A stretch of DNA of 64,000 bases, taken from positions 1,590,001 to 1,654,000 of the forward strand of contig NZ_CP033875.1 of assembly GCF_002742645.2 (NCBI RefSeq). Reading direction: 5' to 3'. The translations under genes and the position numbers were made by a program. The notes below the pieces were generated by a model. The model was not told where the DNA came from. It saw only the letters and a program-made list of their open reading frames with translations, and searched no databases. Below, piece by piece: positions 10,878-20,654 of the stretch; the stretch's first letter is position 1; each line of letters begins with the position of its first letter. The stretch comes from Caulobacter sp. FWC26 (GTDB lineage: Bacteria; Pseudomonadota; Alphaproteobacteria; Caulobacterales; Caulobacteraceae).

Positions 10878-11147
10878 CTATTCTCCGTCGAACACTTCAG
10901 GCCTTCGGTCGTCGACATCGCGGCCGTCGCCCGCGTCCATGTCACGCTCCAGCGCGACGATCTCGTCGTCGTCCAGGTCCTCGCCGATCAAGGCGTCATC
11001 GTCGTCGGCGTCGCCCTCGGCCTGGGTGACGTCGAGCACATTTGGCAGTTCCTCGAAGGTTCGCAGCTCGCCGTCTTTGCCGACGACGTCCTCGTCCAGG
11101 GTCTCGGCGCCGTCCTGCTCGTCCCATCCGCTATCGACATCGGTCAT
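10878..11147 (-). CDS. Highly acidic small protein of unknown function upstream of ligD
   Basis: An 89-residue protein not recognised. More than a third of the residues are Asp or Glu, with runs such as [18 protein letters not shown]; there is no hydrophobic segment or cysteine. It ends 5 bp before the ligD start on the same strand, so the two are almost certainly co-transcribed. The composition suggests an intrinsically disordered, DNA-mimic-like or chaperone-like protein that could contact Ku, LigD or a basic partner; this is inference only. The alternative is that it is a neutral passenger. Confidence 0.65.
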   Translation of the reverse strand: MTDVDSGWDEQDGAETLDEDVVGKDGELRTFEELPNVLDVTQAEGDADDDDALIGEDLDDDEIVALERDMDAGDGRDVDDRRPEVFDGE

Positions 11148-11264
11148 CGGCTTCGCTCCTGCTTGCGTCTAGGGAATGGGCAGGGGGCCAAGGGCGTTCC
11201 GCGCGAAGACGATTGTCGGCGTCGGCCTTGCTGGTCAGGTTGCAGACCGCGTAGGTAGGGGCGA

Positions 11265-12167
11265 ATGACCGACAAGACGCATATTCTCGTGACCGGCGGG
11301 GCCGGGCAGGTGGGCTTGGAACTTCTGCGCGCCGCTTGGCCCGAAGACGTCGTGCTTCATGCGCCGTCCCGAACCGAGCTGGACCTGACAGACGAGGCCT
11401 CAATCCGCGCCACCTTCGAGGCTACGCCGTTCGCCGCCGTCATCAATTCGGCCGCCTGGACGGCCGTGGACAAGGCCGAGAGCGATGTCGCCGCCGCCTT
11501 CGCCGCAAACGCCCTGGGCCCCGCGCTGTTGGCCGATGCGACACGGGCGCGGGGCGTTCCGTTGATCCAGGTCTCCACCGACTACGTGTTCGACGGCGAG
11601 AAGGCTGAGCCCTACCGCGAAGACGATCCGGTCGGGCCGATCGGGATCTACGGAGCCTCGAAGCTGGCCGGCGAGACGGCGGCGCGCCTGGGCAATCCCC
11701 GCTCGGTCGTGCTGCGCACGGCCTGGGTGCTCAGCGCCCATCGCGCCAACTTCCTGAAGACCATGCTTAGGCTGGCCGCCGACCGGCCGATCTTGAGGGT
11801 GGTCGACGACCAGCACGGCTGTCCGACCTCTGCGCGGGACATCGCCGAGGCGCTGAAGACCATCGCGCTGCGGATGATCGCCGATCCGCAGGCGCCAACC
11901 GGCGTCTACCATTTCGTCAACGGCGGCGAGGCGAGCTGGGCCGATCTGGCGCGTGAAATCTTTCGTCTCAGCGCCGCCAGCGAGGGCGTTCATGCTGAGG
12001 TTCAGGGCATTCCAAGCAGCGAATATCCCACGCCGGCCCGTCGTCCGCGAAACTCACGCCTGTTGACCAACAGGATCGGCGCGGACTACGCCATCCACCC
12101 CCGGCCCTGGAAAGAGGCCGTGGCCGACATCATCGCGGAACTGACCGCTCAGGGAGCCCCTGCATGA
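11265..12167 (+). CDS. rfbD: dTDP-4-dehydrorhamnose reductase
   Basis: A 300-residue short-chain dehydrogenase of the RmlD family that reduces dTDP-6-deoxy-L-lyxo-4-hexulose to dTDP-L-rhamnose using NAD(P)H. Visible: the nucleotide-binding [11 protein letters not shown] near residue 11, the family motif [18 protein letters not shown], and the catalytic YxxxK in YGASKLAGE. The start ATG follows a weak ribosome site (GTAGGGGCGA). It overlaps rfbA by 4 bases (ATGA), so the two are translationally coupled. Genes for RmlB and RmlC are not in the window. Product: the activated rhamnose used in surface polysaccharide. Confidence 0.93.
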   Translation: MTDKTHILVTGGAGQVGLELLRAAWPEDVVLHAPSRTELDLTDEASIRATFEATPFAAVINSAAWTAVDKAESDVAAAFAANALGPALLADATRARGVPLIQVSTDYVFDGEKAEPYREDDPVGPIGIYGASKLAGETAARLGNPRSVVLRTAWVLSAHRANFLKTMLRLAADRPILRVVDDQHGCPTSARDIAEALKTIALRMIADPQAPTGVYHFVNGGEASWADLAREIFRLSAASEGVHAEVQGIPSSEYPTPARRPRNSRLLTNRIGADYAIHPRPWKEAVADIIAELTAQGAPA

Positions 12168-13039
12168 AGGGCATCATTCTCGCCGGCGGCTCCGGCACCC
12201 GACTGCACCCGATGACCCTGGTCACGTCCAAGCAGCTGATGCCGATCTACGACAAGCCGATGATCTATTATCCGCTGTCGACGCTGATGCTGGCGGGGAT
12301 CCGTGAGATCCTGATCATCTCGACGCCGCGCGATACGCCCAACTTTGAGGCGCTGCTCGGGGATGGCTCGCAATGGGGGCTGGAGATCCAGTACGCCGTC
12401 CAGCCAAGCCCCGACGGGCTGGCCCAGGCCTATGTGATCGGCGCGGACTTCGTGGGCCGTGATCCCTCGGCGCTGATCCTCGGCGACAACATCTATTTCG
12501 GCCACGGCATCACCAACCTGTTCACGCGGGCGATGGCGCGGCCGCATGGCGCGACCGTCTTCGCCTATCACGTCAACGATCCCGAACGTTATGGCGTCGT
12601 CGAGTTCGACAAGCAGATGACGGCGCTCTCGATCGAGGAGAAGCCGGCGGTCCCGAAGTCGAACTGGGCGGTGACGGGCCTCTATTTCTACGACGGTGAC
12701 GTGGTCGACATCGCGCGGGACCTGAAGCCCTCGGCGCGGGGCGAGCTTGAGATCACCGACGTCAACCGCGCCTACCTGGAGCGCGGCGACCTGTCTGTCG
12801 AGCTGATGGGACGCGGCTATGCCTGGCTCGACACCGGCACGCCCGACAGTCTGCTGGAGGCCGCCGAGTTCGTGCGGGTGCTGGAAAAGCGCCAGGGCTT
12901 CAAGATCGCCTGCCCCGAAGAGGTCGCCTACCAGAAGGGCTTCATCGACGCGGCGCAGGTCGAGCGCTTGGCCGACGCCTTGGGAAAGAGCGCCTATGGC
13001 GCCTATCTCCGGACAGTCATCGGCGGCGGTCCGCGCTAG
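12164..13039 (+). CDS. rfbA: Glucose-1-phosphate thymidylyltransferase
   Basis: A 291-residue RmlA that makes dTDP-glucose from dTTP and glucose-1-phosphate, the first step to dTDP-rhamnose. The N-terminus carries the nucleotidyltransferase signature [18 protein letters not shown] followed by [18 protein letters not shown]; further conserved parts are [10 protein letters not shown] and [13 protein letters not shown]. Length matches the usual 290. Its start overlaps rfbD (ATGA) and a strong hairpin follows 8 bases after the stop. Confidence 0.95.
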   Translation: MKGIILAGGSGTRLHPMTLVTSKQLMPIYDKPMIYYPLSTLMLAGIREILIISTPRDTPNFEALLGDGSQWGLEIQYAVQPSPDGLAQAYVIGADFVGRDPSALILGDNIYFGHGITNLFTRAMARPHGATVFAYHVNDPERYGVVEFDKQMTALSIEEKPAVPKSNWAVTGLYFYDGDVVDIARDLKPSARGELEITDVNRAYLERGDLSVELMGRGYAWLDTGTPDSLLEAAEFVRVLEKRQGFKIACPEEVAYQKGFIDAAQVERLADALGKSAYGAYLRTVIGGGPR

Positions 13040-13047
13040 ACGGCTAA

Positions 13048-13070
13048 CCGGCGCCCGCATCGGGCGCCGG
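13048..13070. terminator. Hairpin between convergent rfbA and TonB receptor
   Basis: A perfect 10-bp stem, CCGGCGCCCG / CGGGCGCCGG, with loop CAT. It lies 8 bases after rfbA on the plus strand and 12 bases after the TonB receptor on the minus strand, so it probably serves both. The following U-tract is weak (TCGTTTCG). Confidence 0.65.
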
Positions 13071-13081
13071 TCGTTTCGATC

Positions 13082-15295
13082 CTACATCGGTCCCACGCCG
13101 CCAGGCGTGGTCTGGAAATCGAAGGCCGGCTCGCGCGCGCGACGCGGGTTCGGAACGCCTTGGCCGCCAAAGCCATAGGTGAAGCCGATGAACACGGCCC
13201 TGAGGTTGAGATCCATGTCCCTGCGGTTCTTCAAGGCGGGCGTGTCGATGACCGTCTTGTCGCCGAAGGTCTTCAAGGCGTCCTGCACGGTCACAACGCC
13301 CGACAGGCGGTCGTTGAACTTGTGTCGGTAGCCCAGCAGCAGCATCCCGGTGGGCTCCTTGTAGCCTTGCGGCGTGAGGCGCTTGCCGGTGGCGAAGCCG
13401 CTGATCTGCAGGAAGTCCTTTGGCGTGGCTTGTATGTTCAACGCCGCGTAGCCCGAGACCGTCCAGGTCGAGCGCTTCTCGGGGAAGCCGAGGTCCGTCG
13501 CACCGATTTCCGTCCAGGCCGTATTGCCGCTGATCGTGTAGGATAGCTTGGGTGAAAGGCGGGCGTTGGCGACCAGTTCAAGACCCCCGCTGCGGCTCTT
13601 GGCGAGGTTCGCCTTGGTGGTCAGCAGCACCCCATCCCCGATGTCGCGGACCACGTCGGTGACGCCGTCGCGCGCCTCGCGCCAATAGAGCGTGCCCAGG
13701 TAGTAGTTGAAGCCCTTGCGCACCTGATAGGCCACCTCGAAGGCGTCGGTCACCTGCGGCTTCAGGCGCGGGTCGCCCTGCCGGTAGCTGTAGGGGTCCT
13801 GATAGATTCGGTAGGGGTTCAGGTCCTGGGCGGTCGGGCGCTGGATGCGGCGGCTGTAGCTGGCGTTGACCTGGCGCAGGTCGTCCACCCGGTACTGCAC
13901 GTGCAGCGACGGGTAGGCGCGCAGGTAGTCATAGCCATCCTTGAGCCGCGAGGTGATCTGGTTGGTGTCGACCGTGACCTCCTCGATCCGCAGGCCAGGC
14001 ATCACCGTCCAGTCGCCCATCGGGCGGCTATAGGTGGCGTAGACCGCATGAACCGCCTGGTCGTACTGAAAGCGGTTGCTCAGGGAGGGATCGACGCTCA
14101 GCGCGCCGCCCTTGGGCCCGCGAGCGCCGTAGTTGTCGTAGTCGTTGTCGTCGATCTGGAGCTCGTAGCCGGCGACCAGCTTGGCGCCGTCGGGCAGGGG
14201 GCGCTTGTACTCGGCCTTGAGGCGGGTCTGCACCAGCTCGTCGCCGATCCGAACGCTTTCGACGGTGTCGGAAATCGAGGGCAGCTGGTTGAAAGCCTCG
14301 GCGAAGCTGGTCTGGCGATTGCGCGTACGCTCGACGCCGGCGTGCAGCGTGAACTCGTGGTCATCGCCGGCCAGCTTGCGGCGCAGGTCGCCCGTCACAC
14401 CCGCAACCGATCGCCTCATGCCGCCGTCGCTCAGGCGCTGATAGCGGACGCTGGGTGCGCCGCCGGGCGTCTTGCCCTCGTAGGCCGAGCCGGCTTCTGA
14501 GTCGTAGCGCATATCGTTGTAACGGGCCTCGGCGCTCAGCCGCGTGCGCTTGTCGAGGTCGTAGTCGACTCCGGCGCGGGCGTTGTGCGACTGCCCGCGG
14601 CTGGTGAAATTCACCTTCTGCCGGCTGGTCGCGTATCGGCCGCTGACCGGGTCCAGGCGCTCGCGCTCGTCGATGATCTCGCCCTTGGCCTTGTCGCGAC
14701 GCCAGCCGGCGTCGGCCGAAACCGTCAGGGTCTTGGTGTTACGGGCGAGGCTTAAGCTGGCGTTCTTGCGGCCTTCGGTTCCGAAATTGCCCCGCACCGA
14801 GCCGGTCATGCCGACGCCGCGCTGCTGCTTGGTGATCAGGTTGATGATCCCGGCCGTCCCCTCCGGGCTGAAGGCGGCCGAGGGGTTGGTCATCACCTCG
14901 ACCCGTTCGAACTGGCTGGCCGGGATCTGTTGCAGGACCTGGCCGCGGTTTTCGCCCTTGAACATGCCGGACGGCTTGCCGTCGATCATGATCGTGACAT
15001 TGGGATCGCCCCGCAGGCTGACATTGCCCTGAACATCGACCTGGACGGACGGGACATTCCGCAGGACGTCAGCGACCGAGCCCGTGGTCGCCTGCAGGTC
15101 CTTGCCCAGGCTGTAGCTGCGGCGGTCGATCGAAGTCTTGATGTCCTGCGCAGCGGGGGCGGTGATCGTCACGCCCTGAACCTGGTTGGGCTGATCCTTC
15201 TTCGAAGCGGGGGGGGACTGGGCGAAGGCGGCGGTGCCGAGCGCGGCCAAGCCCGTGGCGGCCAGCAGGGCGACGCGTCGAGTCGGGGTGGTCAT
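13082..15295 (-). CDS. TonB-dependent receptor (outer membrane beta-barrel family)
   Basis: A 737-residue outer-membrane protein. Signal peptide MTTPTRRVALLAATGLAALG...AFA, then mature QSPPASKK. The plug domain includes TTGSVADVLRNVPSVQVD, GNVSLRGDPNVTIMIDGKPS and VEVMTNPSAAFSPEGTAG, a set typical of the OMP_b-brl_3 type of receptor. The barrel ends with FIGFTYGFGGQG followed by an unusual ~25-residue basic/proline tail. Ligand unknown. A palindrome GGTGACGTTTGTCACC stands 75 bp upstream (15370-15385) and recurs upstream of the ABC/DesKR operon, which suggests shared regulation. Confidence 0.9.
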   Translation of the reverse strand: MTTPTRRVALLAATGLAALGTAAFAQSPPASKKDQPNQVQGVTITAPAAQDIKTSIDRRSYSLGKDLQATTGSVADVLRNVPSVQVDVQGNVSLRGDPNVTIMIDGKPSGMFKGENRGQVLQQIPASQFERVEVMTNPSAAFSPEGTAGIINLITKQQRGVGMTGSVRGNFGTEGRKNASLSLARNTKTLTVSADAGWRRDKAKGEIIDERERLDPVSGRYATSRQKVNFTSRGQSHNARAGVDYDLDKRTRLSAEARYNDMRYDSEAGSAYEGKTPGGAPSVRYQRLSDGGMRRSVAGVTGDLRRKLAGDDHEFTLHAGVERTRNRQTSFAEAFNQLPSISDTVESVRIGDELVQTRLKAEYKRPLPDGAKLVAGYELQIDDNDYDNYGARGPKGGALSVDPSLSNRFQYDQAVHAVYATYSRPMGDWTVMPGLRIEEVTVDTNQITSRLKDGYDYLRAYPSLHVQYRVDDLRQVNASYSRRIQRPTAQDLNPYRIYQDPYSYRQGDPRLKPQVTDAFEVAYQVRKGFNYYLGTLYWREARDGVTDVVRDIGDGVLLTTKANLAKSRSGGLELVANARLSPKLSYTISGNTAWTEIGATDLGFPEKRSTWTVSGYAALNIQATPKDFLQISGFATGKRLTPQGYKEPTGMLLLGYRHKFNDRLSGVVTVQDALKTFGDKTVIDTPALKNRRDMDLNLRAVFIGFTYGFGGQGVPNPRRAREPAFDFQTTPGGVGPM

Positions 15296-15369
15296 GGAAG
15301 TCTCCTCTGTTGGCGAGGAAACTGCCTGCGACCGGCAAAGCCTGGCAGTGCCGGGCGTCAGGCGCCTGG

Positions 15370-15385
15370 GGTGACGTTTGTCACC
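15370..15385. promoter_or_regulatory. Palindromic operator candidate GGTGACGTTTGTCACC
   Basis: Perfect inverted repeat GGTGAC-GTTT-GTCACC, 75 bp before the start of the TonB receptor gene. The 13-base core GTGACGTTTGTCA is repeated exactly at 22768-22780, before the ABC transporter/DesKR operon. The size and symmetry fit a dimeric helix-turn-helix regulator. Which protein binds is not known; the NarL/DesR-type regulator at 25710-26315 is one candidate. Confidence 0.5.
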
Positions 15386-15417
15386 TCCGACGAGATCGCA
15401 AGGATTTAAACCATTTT

Positions 15418-15449
15418 CGATCCGATAGGCGTCTCAGGCCTATCGAGAA
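15418..15449. repeat. Intergenic repeat element, long copy with hairpin
   Basis: The sequence CGATCCGATAGGCGT, then CTCAGGCCTA, then TCGAGAA. A shorter copy without the middle 10 bases is at 21699-21720. In this copy the insert creates an 8-bp hairpin CGATAGGC / GCCTATCG (15423-15445) with a 7-base loop. It lies about 10 bases after the DUF6702 stop and could act as its terminator. Confidence 0.5.
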
Positions 15450-15454
15450 ACGTC

Positions 15455-15979
15455 CTACGGCTCCGCCGTCAGCGGCTCGAGCGATTGCGGGACGCCCGCC
15501 TCGGCGCCGGAGAAAATCAGCGTGCGGGTGACTCCGGCGCGGCGGATGTTCACCTGGTTCACCTCGTCGGCGTACACATCGGCGAACATCGCCGAGATGA
15601 CGGCGACCTCAGCGCGGGTCTGGTTTGCAGCAACCCGACCCGAATATTCGAAGCGCACCTCGTCCGCGCCCAAGGTCATGTCCTTCAGCGTCAAGGCGAC
15701 CGTCTGGTTGGACACCGCCAGCAGGAAGCGCTTGTCCATGTAGAGTTTCAGCGCCTCGACCGCCTCGGGATCGTCGAGGCTGGCCTGGGCGTCGGGCGCG
15801 ATCAGGGCTAGGGCAGGCTCAGCGTCATGGGTGGGAACCCGATGGCTGACCCTGACCTCGCCCGATTTCACGTCGATCTCCACGACGCTCAGCGCGCCGT
15901 GGCCGCGGTGGGCGGCCGCCGGGAGCGGGGCGAGCGCGAGGCTCGCCGCCGCGAACAGGGCGACCGCGCGCTTGATCAC
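15455..15979 (-). CDS. Exported DUF6702-type protein
   Basis: A 174-residue protein with a clear signal peptide (MIKRAVALFAAASLALAPLPAAA) followed by His-rich HRGHGA. The rest is beta-rich and contains no catalytic motif I recognise; overall it resembles the DUF6702 family, of unknown function, commonly found after M1-type peptidase genes. Its start overlaps the stop of the M1 peptidase gene by 4 bases (ATGA), so the two proteins are made together and probably act together in the periplasm. Confidence 0.75.
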   Translation of the reverse strand: MIKRAVALFAAASLALAPLPAAAHRGHGALSVVEIDVKSGEVRVSHRVPTHDAEPALALIAPDAQASLDDPEAVEALKLYMDKRFLLAVSNQTVALTLKDMTLGADEVRFEYSGRVAANQTRAEVAVISAMFADVYADEVNQVNIRRAGVTRTLIFSGAEAGVPQSLEPLTAEP

Positions 15980-18393
15980 TTGGGACCGTCTTCCTTCTTC
16001 GGCTCTTCGGCCGGGAACGTGCCCAAGCCGCCCGGCTCAACCTTCAGGTTGGCGTCCTTCATGCGGTTGGAGCTCTCGGGGAATTTCGGCAGCCGCAGCG
16101 TCATCGGCGTGATCGCGCCCTCATAGACGTTGTTGCCGCGATCCGCGTCGGCGGTTTCCCACTTCGGGTCCAGTTCAGCCCCTTTCAGCTCCTTGCCGGT
16201 GACGTACTGCCACGTCACCTGCTTGGAGCTCTTGCGCCAGATTTCGGCCGGGATACGGACCGTCTCGCTGGTGCCGTCGGTGAAGTCCATCTTCAGGATC
16301 ACCGGCATCACCAGGCCGCCGATGTTGCGGAAGGTGAAGCGGTAGAAGTTGTCCTTGAAGTCCTGAGCCGCCAGTTCCTCGGGCGTCATGTCGGCGCGGG
16401 CGGTCTTGGCGCGCTTGCGGGCGCTGTCAAAGACGGTGAACTGGTCGGTCTGATCGTAGAAGTCGCGCACCTTCGGATCGCGCTCCACGACCGTCTGGCC
16501 TTTGTTGTTGGCCGCCGTGAGCGATTCAGGCTCCTTGGCGTCCGCAGCCTTACGCACGCCGGACTCCACGTCGGGATCGCCGCTGTCGAGGCGTGCCTTC
16601 ACCACCTTGTCCAGCGAGATGTCGACGTGGTCGGTCGAGTAGAACCAGCCGCGCCAGAACCAGTCGAGGTCGATGCCCGACGACTCCTCCATCGTACGGA
16701 AGAAGTCGTAAGGGGTCGGGTGCTTGAAGCGCCAGCGGTTAGAATATTCCTTGAACGCGCGGTCGAAGAGCTCGCGGCCCATGATCGTCTCGCGCAGGAT
16801 CACCAGGGCGGTGGCCGGCTTGGAGTAGCCGTTGGGGCCAAACTGGATCACCGAGTCCGACTGGGTCATCAGCGGCACCTGGTCCTGGCTGACCATGTAC
16901 TCGACGATGTCCTTGGGCTCCCCGCGACGCGCCGGGAACTTCTTGTCCCACTGCACCTCGGCCTGGAACTCGAGGAAGCTGTTGAGGCCTTCGTCCATCC
17001 AGGTCCACTGACGTTCGTCTGAATTGACGATCATCGGGAAGTAGTTGTGGCCCACCTCGTGGATCACCACCCCGATCAGGCCGTACTTGGCGCGTTCGGT
17101 GTAGGTCAGGGCGCCGGTCTTCTTGTCCTTCACCGGCCGCGGGCCGTTGAAGCTGATCATCGGATATTCCATGCCGCCGACCGGGCCGTTGACCGACTGG
17201 GCCACCGGGTAGGGATAGGCGAAGGTGAAGTCCGAATAGACCTTCAGGGTGTGGGCGATCGACTTGGTCGAATAGGCGTCCCACAGCGGGCGCGCTTCCT
17301 TGGGGAAGAACGACATGGCCATCACGACGGGATGCTCGGCCTTGGGGTCTTCCTGCTTCACGCCCAGCGCGTCCCAGACGAACTTGCGCGAGCTGGCCCA
17401 GCCGAAGTCACGGACATTGCTGGCCTGGAAGATCCAGGTCTTCTCGGTCTTGGCCTTGCCCTTCTCGGCCGCGGCGGCCTCTTCGGGCGTGACGACATAG
17501 ACCGGTTCGCTGGCGGTGCGGGCCTTTGCGAGGCGGTCGCGCTGGGCTTGGCTGAGCACCGCGCCCGGGTTCTGCAGCACGCCCGTCGACGACACCACGT
17601 GGTCCGACGGAACCGTCAGGGCGACGCGATAGTCGCCGAACTCCAGCGTGAACTCGCCGGCGCCCAGGAAGGCCTTGTTGTGCCAGCCTTCGTAGTCCGA
17701 ATAGACCGCCAGGCGCGGGAACCACTGGGCGGCTTCGTAGATGCAGTTGCCGTCTTCGCCCTTGCCGGTGAAGCACTCATAGCCGCTGCGGCCGCCGATG
17801 ACCTTGTTCTCGACCAGCGGCAGTGACCACTCGATGATGAACTTGGTTTCGCCGCCGTTGGCCCGCACGGCGGCCGGCAGGTCGACGCGCAGCAGGGTGT
17901 CGACCACGGTGAACTTCAGCGGACGGCCCGAGGCGTCCTTCACCGACTTAATCGTGAAGCCGCCTTCCCACTCCTTGAAGCGCTGGATACGGCGAACCTG
18001 GCCAAGGCTGATCGCGTCGCCCGAAACGGTTTCGGTCAGCTTGCTGATCGAGTCGCGCTTGGCGTCCTGGTCGAGCAGCAGCCACAGATAGGGCAGGCTG
18101 TCGGGCGAGTTGTTGCGATAGGTGACCGTCTCGCGACCCGTCAGGGTCTTGGTGTCCTCGTCGAGGCGCACGGCGACGTCATAGTCGACCTTCTGCTGCC
18201 AGTAGCGATAGCCCGGCGCGCCCGACGCATTGCGATAGTCGGTCGGGGTTGGCCAGTCCTCGCCTTCGAGCTGACGGAACTTGTCATCGAACGGCGCCTT
18301 GGTCTGCTTGATGGCGTCGGCGTGCGCGACAGTGACGGAGAGCGCGGCGGCGATGACGCCGGCCACGGCGTAGCGAATGGAACGCTTGGACAA
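15976..18393 (-). CDS. Exported M1-family zinc metallopeptidase
   Basis: An 805-residue gluzincin. Signal peptide MSKRSIRYAVAGVIAAALSVTVAHA. The zinc site HEVGH at about residue 442, followed 19 residues later by the third ligand Glu in WMDEGLNSF, matches HExxHx18E. An N-terminal beta-sandwich domain (about 60-350), the catalytic domain (about 370-600) and a C-terminal beta domain are recognisable. Expected to be a periplasmic aminopeptidase or peptide-processing enzyme. It is about 95 bp downstream of a TonB receptor gene and coupled to the DUF6702 gene, so it may process an imported peptide; that link is inference. Confidence 0.9.
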   Translation of the reverse strand: MSKRSIRYAVAGVIAAALSVTVAHADAIKQTKAPFDDKFRQLEGEDWPTPTDYRNASGAPGYRYWQQKVDYDVAVRLDEDTKTLTGRETVTYRNNSPDSLPYLWLLLDQDAKRDSISKLTETVSGDAISLGQVRRIQRFKEWEGGFTIKSVKDASGRPLKFTVVDTLLRVDLPAAVRANGGETKFIIEWSLPLVENKVIGGRSGYECFTGKGEDGNCIYEAAQWFPRLAVYSDYEGWHNKAFLGAGEFTLEFGDYRVALTVPSDHVVSSTGVLQNPGAVLSQAQRDRLAKARTASEPVYVVTPEEAAAAEKGKAKTEKTWIFQASNVRDFGWASSRKFVWDALGVKQEDPKAEHPVVMAMSFFPKEARPLWDAYSTKSIAHTLKVYSDFTFAYPYPVAQSVNGPVGGMEYPMISFNGPRPVKDKKTGALTYTERAKYGLIGVVIHEVGHNYFPMIVNSDERQWTWMDEGLNSFLEFQAEVQWDKKFPARRGEPKDIVEYMVSQDQVPLMTQSDSVIQFGPNGYSKPATALVILRETIMGRELFDRAFKEYSNRWRFKHPTPYDFFRTMEESSGIDLDWFWRGWFYSTDHVDISLDKVVKARLDSGDPDVESGVRKAADAKEPESLTAANNKGQTVVERDPKVRDFYDQTDQFTVFDSARKRAKTARADMTPEELAAQDFKDNFYRFTFRNIGGLVMPVILKMDFTDGTSETVRIPAEIWRKSSKQVTWQYVTGKELKGAELDPKWETADADRGNNVYEGAITPMTLRLPKFPESSNRMKDANLKVEPGGLGTFPAEEPKKEDGPK

Positions 18394-18424
18394 GTTCGAT
18401 AGCCCCTCAACTCAGAATACTGAG

Positions 18425-18451
18425 AAAACCCCGCACGGACTTTGACGGGGC
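18425..18451 (-). terminator. Intrinsic terminator after the TonB receptor
   Basis: On the minus strand: GCCCCG, a 12-base loop region, CGGGG, then TTTTCTC. It lies about 36 bases after the receptor stop and 32 bases before the M1 peptidase start, so the receptor and the peptidase are probably transcribed separately or with attenuation. Confidence 0.5.
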
Positions 18452-18486
18452 TGGAGGCGAAAATCATCCCATTTTCGCGGAGCGGA

Positions 18487-20469
18487 TCAAAAATTGATCT
18501 TGATGCCCGCGCGGATGGCGCGAGGTTCCACCGGGTGGAAGTGAATATCCTCAACCCCGCCCGCCGGCTCTTCCGGGAGGCGCGAGGCGTAGAAATAGGC
18601 GATGTCGTCGCGCCGGCTGTTGGTGAGGTTGAGAACCTCCACCATCAGGCTGCCGGGGCCGATCTCCTGGACGAACAGGGCGTTCACGAGTCCAGTCGGG
18701 CGCGAACGCACCGAATTGTCCTCGATCAGCGGCGCGGCGCCCAGGCGACGATAGGTCAGGGTCAACGTCGAGGTCGGACCGAGCTTCCAGCTGGCTCCGC
18801 CTGTCAGCACCGAGGCGACGGCGTTCGGGATACGCTCGCCATTGGTGAACCTGGCGTGCGTTCCGGCGTAGGACGCGGTCAGGTTCAACCGTGGTGTGGG
18901 CCGCCAGTCGGCCAGGAGTTCGATCCCCCGCCGGCGGGTCGCGCCCGAGGCCTCGGTGAAGCCGGCGTCGCCGACATAGACGAGCTCGGAGTCGACATGC
19001 AGCGCCCAAGCGGCGGCGGTGAGGGTCAGATCCTCCCGGCGCCAGCGCAGGCCCAATTCGGCGCCATCGGTCGGCGATAGCAACGGCGCGCGATCGGCCG
19101 GATCGCCGGTGATCGGATCGACCGTGATCACCGCGCCCCGCGCATCGTTCGAGTGGAAGCCGCGCCCGGCGTCCGCATAGAGCTCGAAGGTCTTGGAGAT
19201 CCGCCAGGCGAGCGTGACCTTGGGCGAGAGCAGCACATCGCTGATCGTCCCGGCGTTCCGGCGATCACCCGCCTCGACGTCGGCGCCCATCGCGTCGGCG
19301 CGTAGACCCGCCGTGGCGTCGACCGGGCCCAGGCGTTTGGAAACTTCACCCCAGACGCCAGTCGACCATTGGGTCAGCGCATCCTGGCGAACCGTCGCGC
19401 GCCGTTGCCGGGCGGTGGTGCGGTAGAGGCCGACTTTTCCAATGTCGTCGATCCGGGCGGACGCCCCGGTGCGGGCGCTCCAGCCGTCGGCCAGTACCCA
19501 GCGTTTGGTGAGCGAACCGCCATAAATCCAGCGCTGGTCGACCTGTTCGAACTGGTCGCCGTTGACCGGATCCTCGAGGAAGTAGGTGAAGTTCGAATAG
19601 ATATCGAGCGTGTAGCGCTGGACATAGACCACGGTGTCCAGCCCCCGCAGCAGATCGCGCCGGCGGGCCGAGAGCATGTAGCGCGAGGTCTTTCCACCAT
19701 CCGTCTCGTCGATCGCGCCGAGGCGATCCAACTGGCCGGAGGCCACGGCGCGGCGCGGTACCTGGTCGGTGGCCTTCCAGCGCGCGTCGTAGGCGAGGGC
19801 GGTCATTGACCAGCCGCCAACCAGCGCGCGCCCGAGCAGGTTGATCTTCCGAAGGTCCTCGGGCTGCGTCCACGCGCCGTCGTTGGTGGCGAGGTCGGCG
19901 GCGACGAGAACGTTGCTGGTCAGGGCCTTCGAGCCGACGGCGCGATAATAGCCATTCTCGCCGGCCCAAGCTTGTAGGCCGTCGCCATGCAGGTGATCGG
20001 CCGTCTCGAACGCCACCGCGCCTGCTGTCGCGAAGTCACCGTTCTCGGCGGCGTAAGGCCCTTTTTTGAAGCTGATGTCGTGGACAAACTCAGGTGTCAG
20101 AACATTGAGATCCAGATAGCCCTGCCCATGGCCGTGCGACGGCAGGTTCAGCGGCACGCCGTCCAGCGACGCGGCGAGGTCCGTCCCGTGATCGAGGTTG
20201 AAGCCGCGCAGGAAGTACTGGTTGGCCTTGCCCGCGCCCGAATGTTGGGTGGCGGCCAACCCCGGCACCGCCTCGATCAGTTCGCCGGGGCGGAGCAGGG
20301 GGCGCGAGGCGAAGTCGGCATAGGCGATACGGCCTTCGCTGGCCGACGTGGCGCGGCCCAGGTCGTTGGCGCGCCGTCCCCAGACCGAAATCGCCTCCAC
20401 CTCCTGCGCCAGGGCTGGCGTGGAGACGGTGGCCAGGAGCAGCGAGAGGGAGGCAAGGCGGACGTGCAT
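18487..20469 (-). CDS. TonB-dependent receptor
   Basis: A 660-residue outer-membrane receptor with signal peptide MHVRLASLSLLLATVSTPALAQ. The plug domain shows LLRPGELIEAVPGLAATQHSG, NQYFLRGFNLDHGTDLA and a His/Gly-rich loop LPSHGHGQGYLDLN; the pattern is of the kind annotated for TonB receptors of unknown metal or siderophore ligands. The barrel ends RAGIKINF with the C-terminal Phe expected for Bam-dependent insertion. Next on the same strand is the M1 peptidase. Confidence 0.9.
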   Translation of the reverse strand: MHVRLASLSLLLATVSTPALAQEVEAISVWGRRANDLGRATSASEGRIAYADFASRPLLRPGELIEAVPGLAATQHSGAGKANQYFLRGFNLDHGTDLAASLDGVPLNLPSHGHGQGYLDLNVLTPEFVHDISFKKGPYAAENGDFATAGAVAFETADHLHGDGLQAWAGENGYYRAVGSKALTSNVLVAADLATNDGAWTQPEDLRKINLLGRALVGGWSMTALAYDARWKATDQVPRRAVASGQLDRLGAIDETDGGKTSRYMLSARRRDLLRGLDTVVYVQRYTLDIYSNFTYFLEDPVNGDQFEQVDQRWIYGGSLTKRWVLADGWSARTGASARIDDIGKVGLYRTTARQRRATVRQDALTQWSTGVWGEVSKRLGPVDATAGLRADAMGADVEAGDRRNAGTISDVLLSPKVTLAWRISKTFELYADAGRGFHSNDARGAVITVDPITGDPADRAPLLSPTDGAELGLRWRREDLTLTAAAWALHVDSELVYVGDAGFTEASGATRRRGIELLADWRPTPRLNLTASYAGTHARFTNGERIPNAVASVLTGGASWKLGPTSTLTLTYRRLGAAPLIEDNSVRSRPTGLVNALFVQEIGPGSLMVEVLNLTNSRRDDIAYFYASRLPEEPAGGVEDIHFHPVEPRAIRAGIKINF

Positions 20470-20654
20470 CGGGCCCTGTTAGGTGAGGCTCCGGGGGCGG
20501 GCAAGGCGCGCATGAAAAAATGGATCCACCGCAGGTTGCTCCGTCACACCAAGTTTTAACGGCGCCATGGCATCAAGGCGTAGCTGAAGGGCATGGGGGC
20601 CGTAGTTTGAAACCAGTGGCGCTACAATCGGCGACCGAGCAAGGCGCTGCGGCC

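Noticed and set aside
14135..14160. GTTGTCGTAGTCGTTGTCGTCG stretch as a possible microsatellite or CRISPR-like repeat
   Set aside because: It is inside the TonB receptor gene and encodes an Asp/Asn/Tyr-rich loop; no spacer structure.
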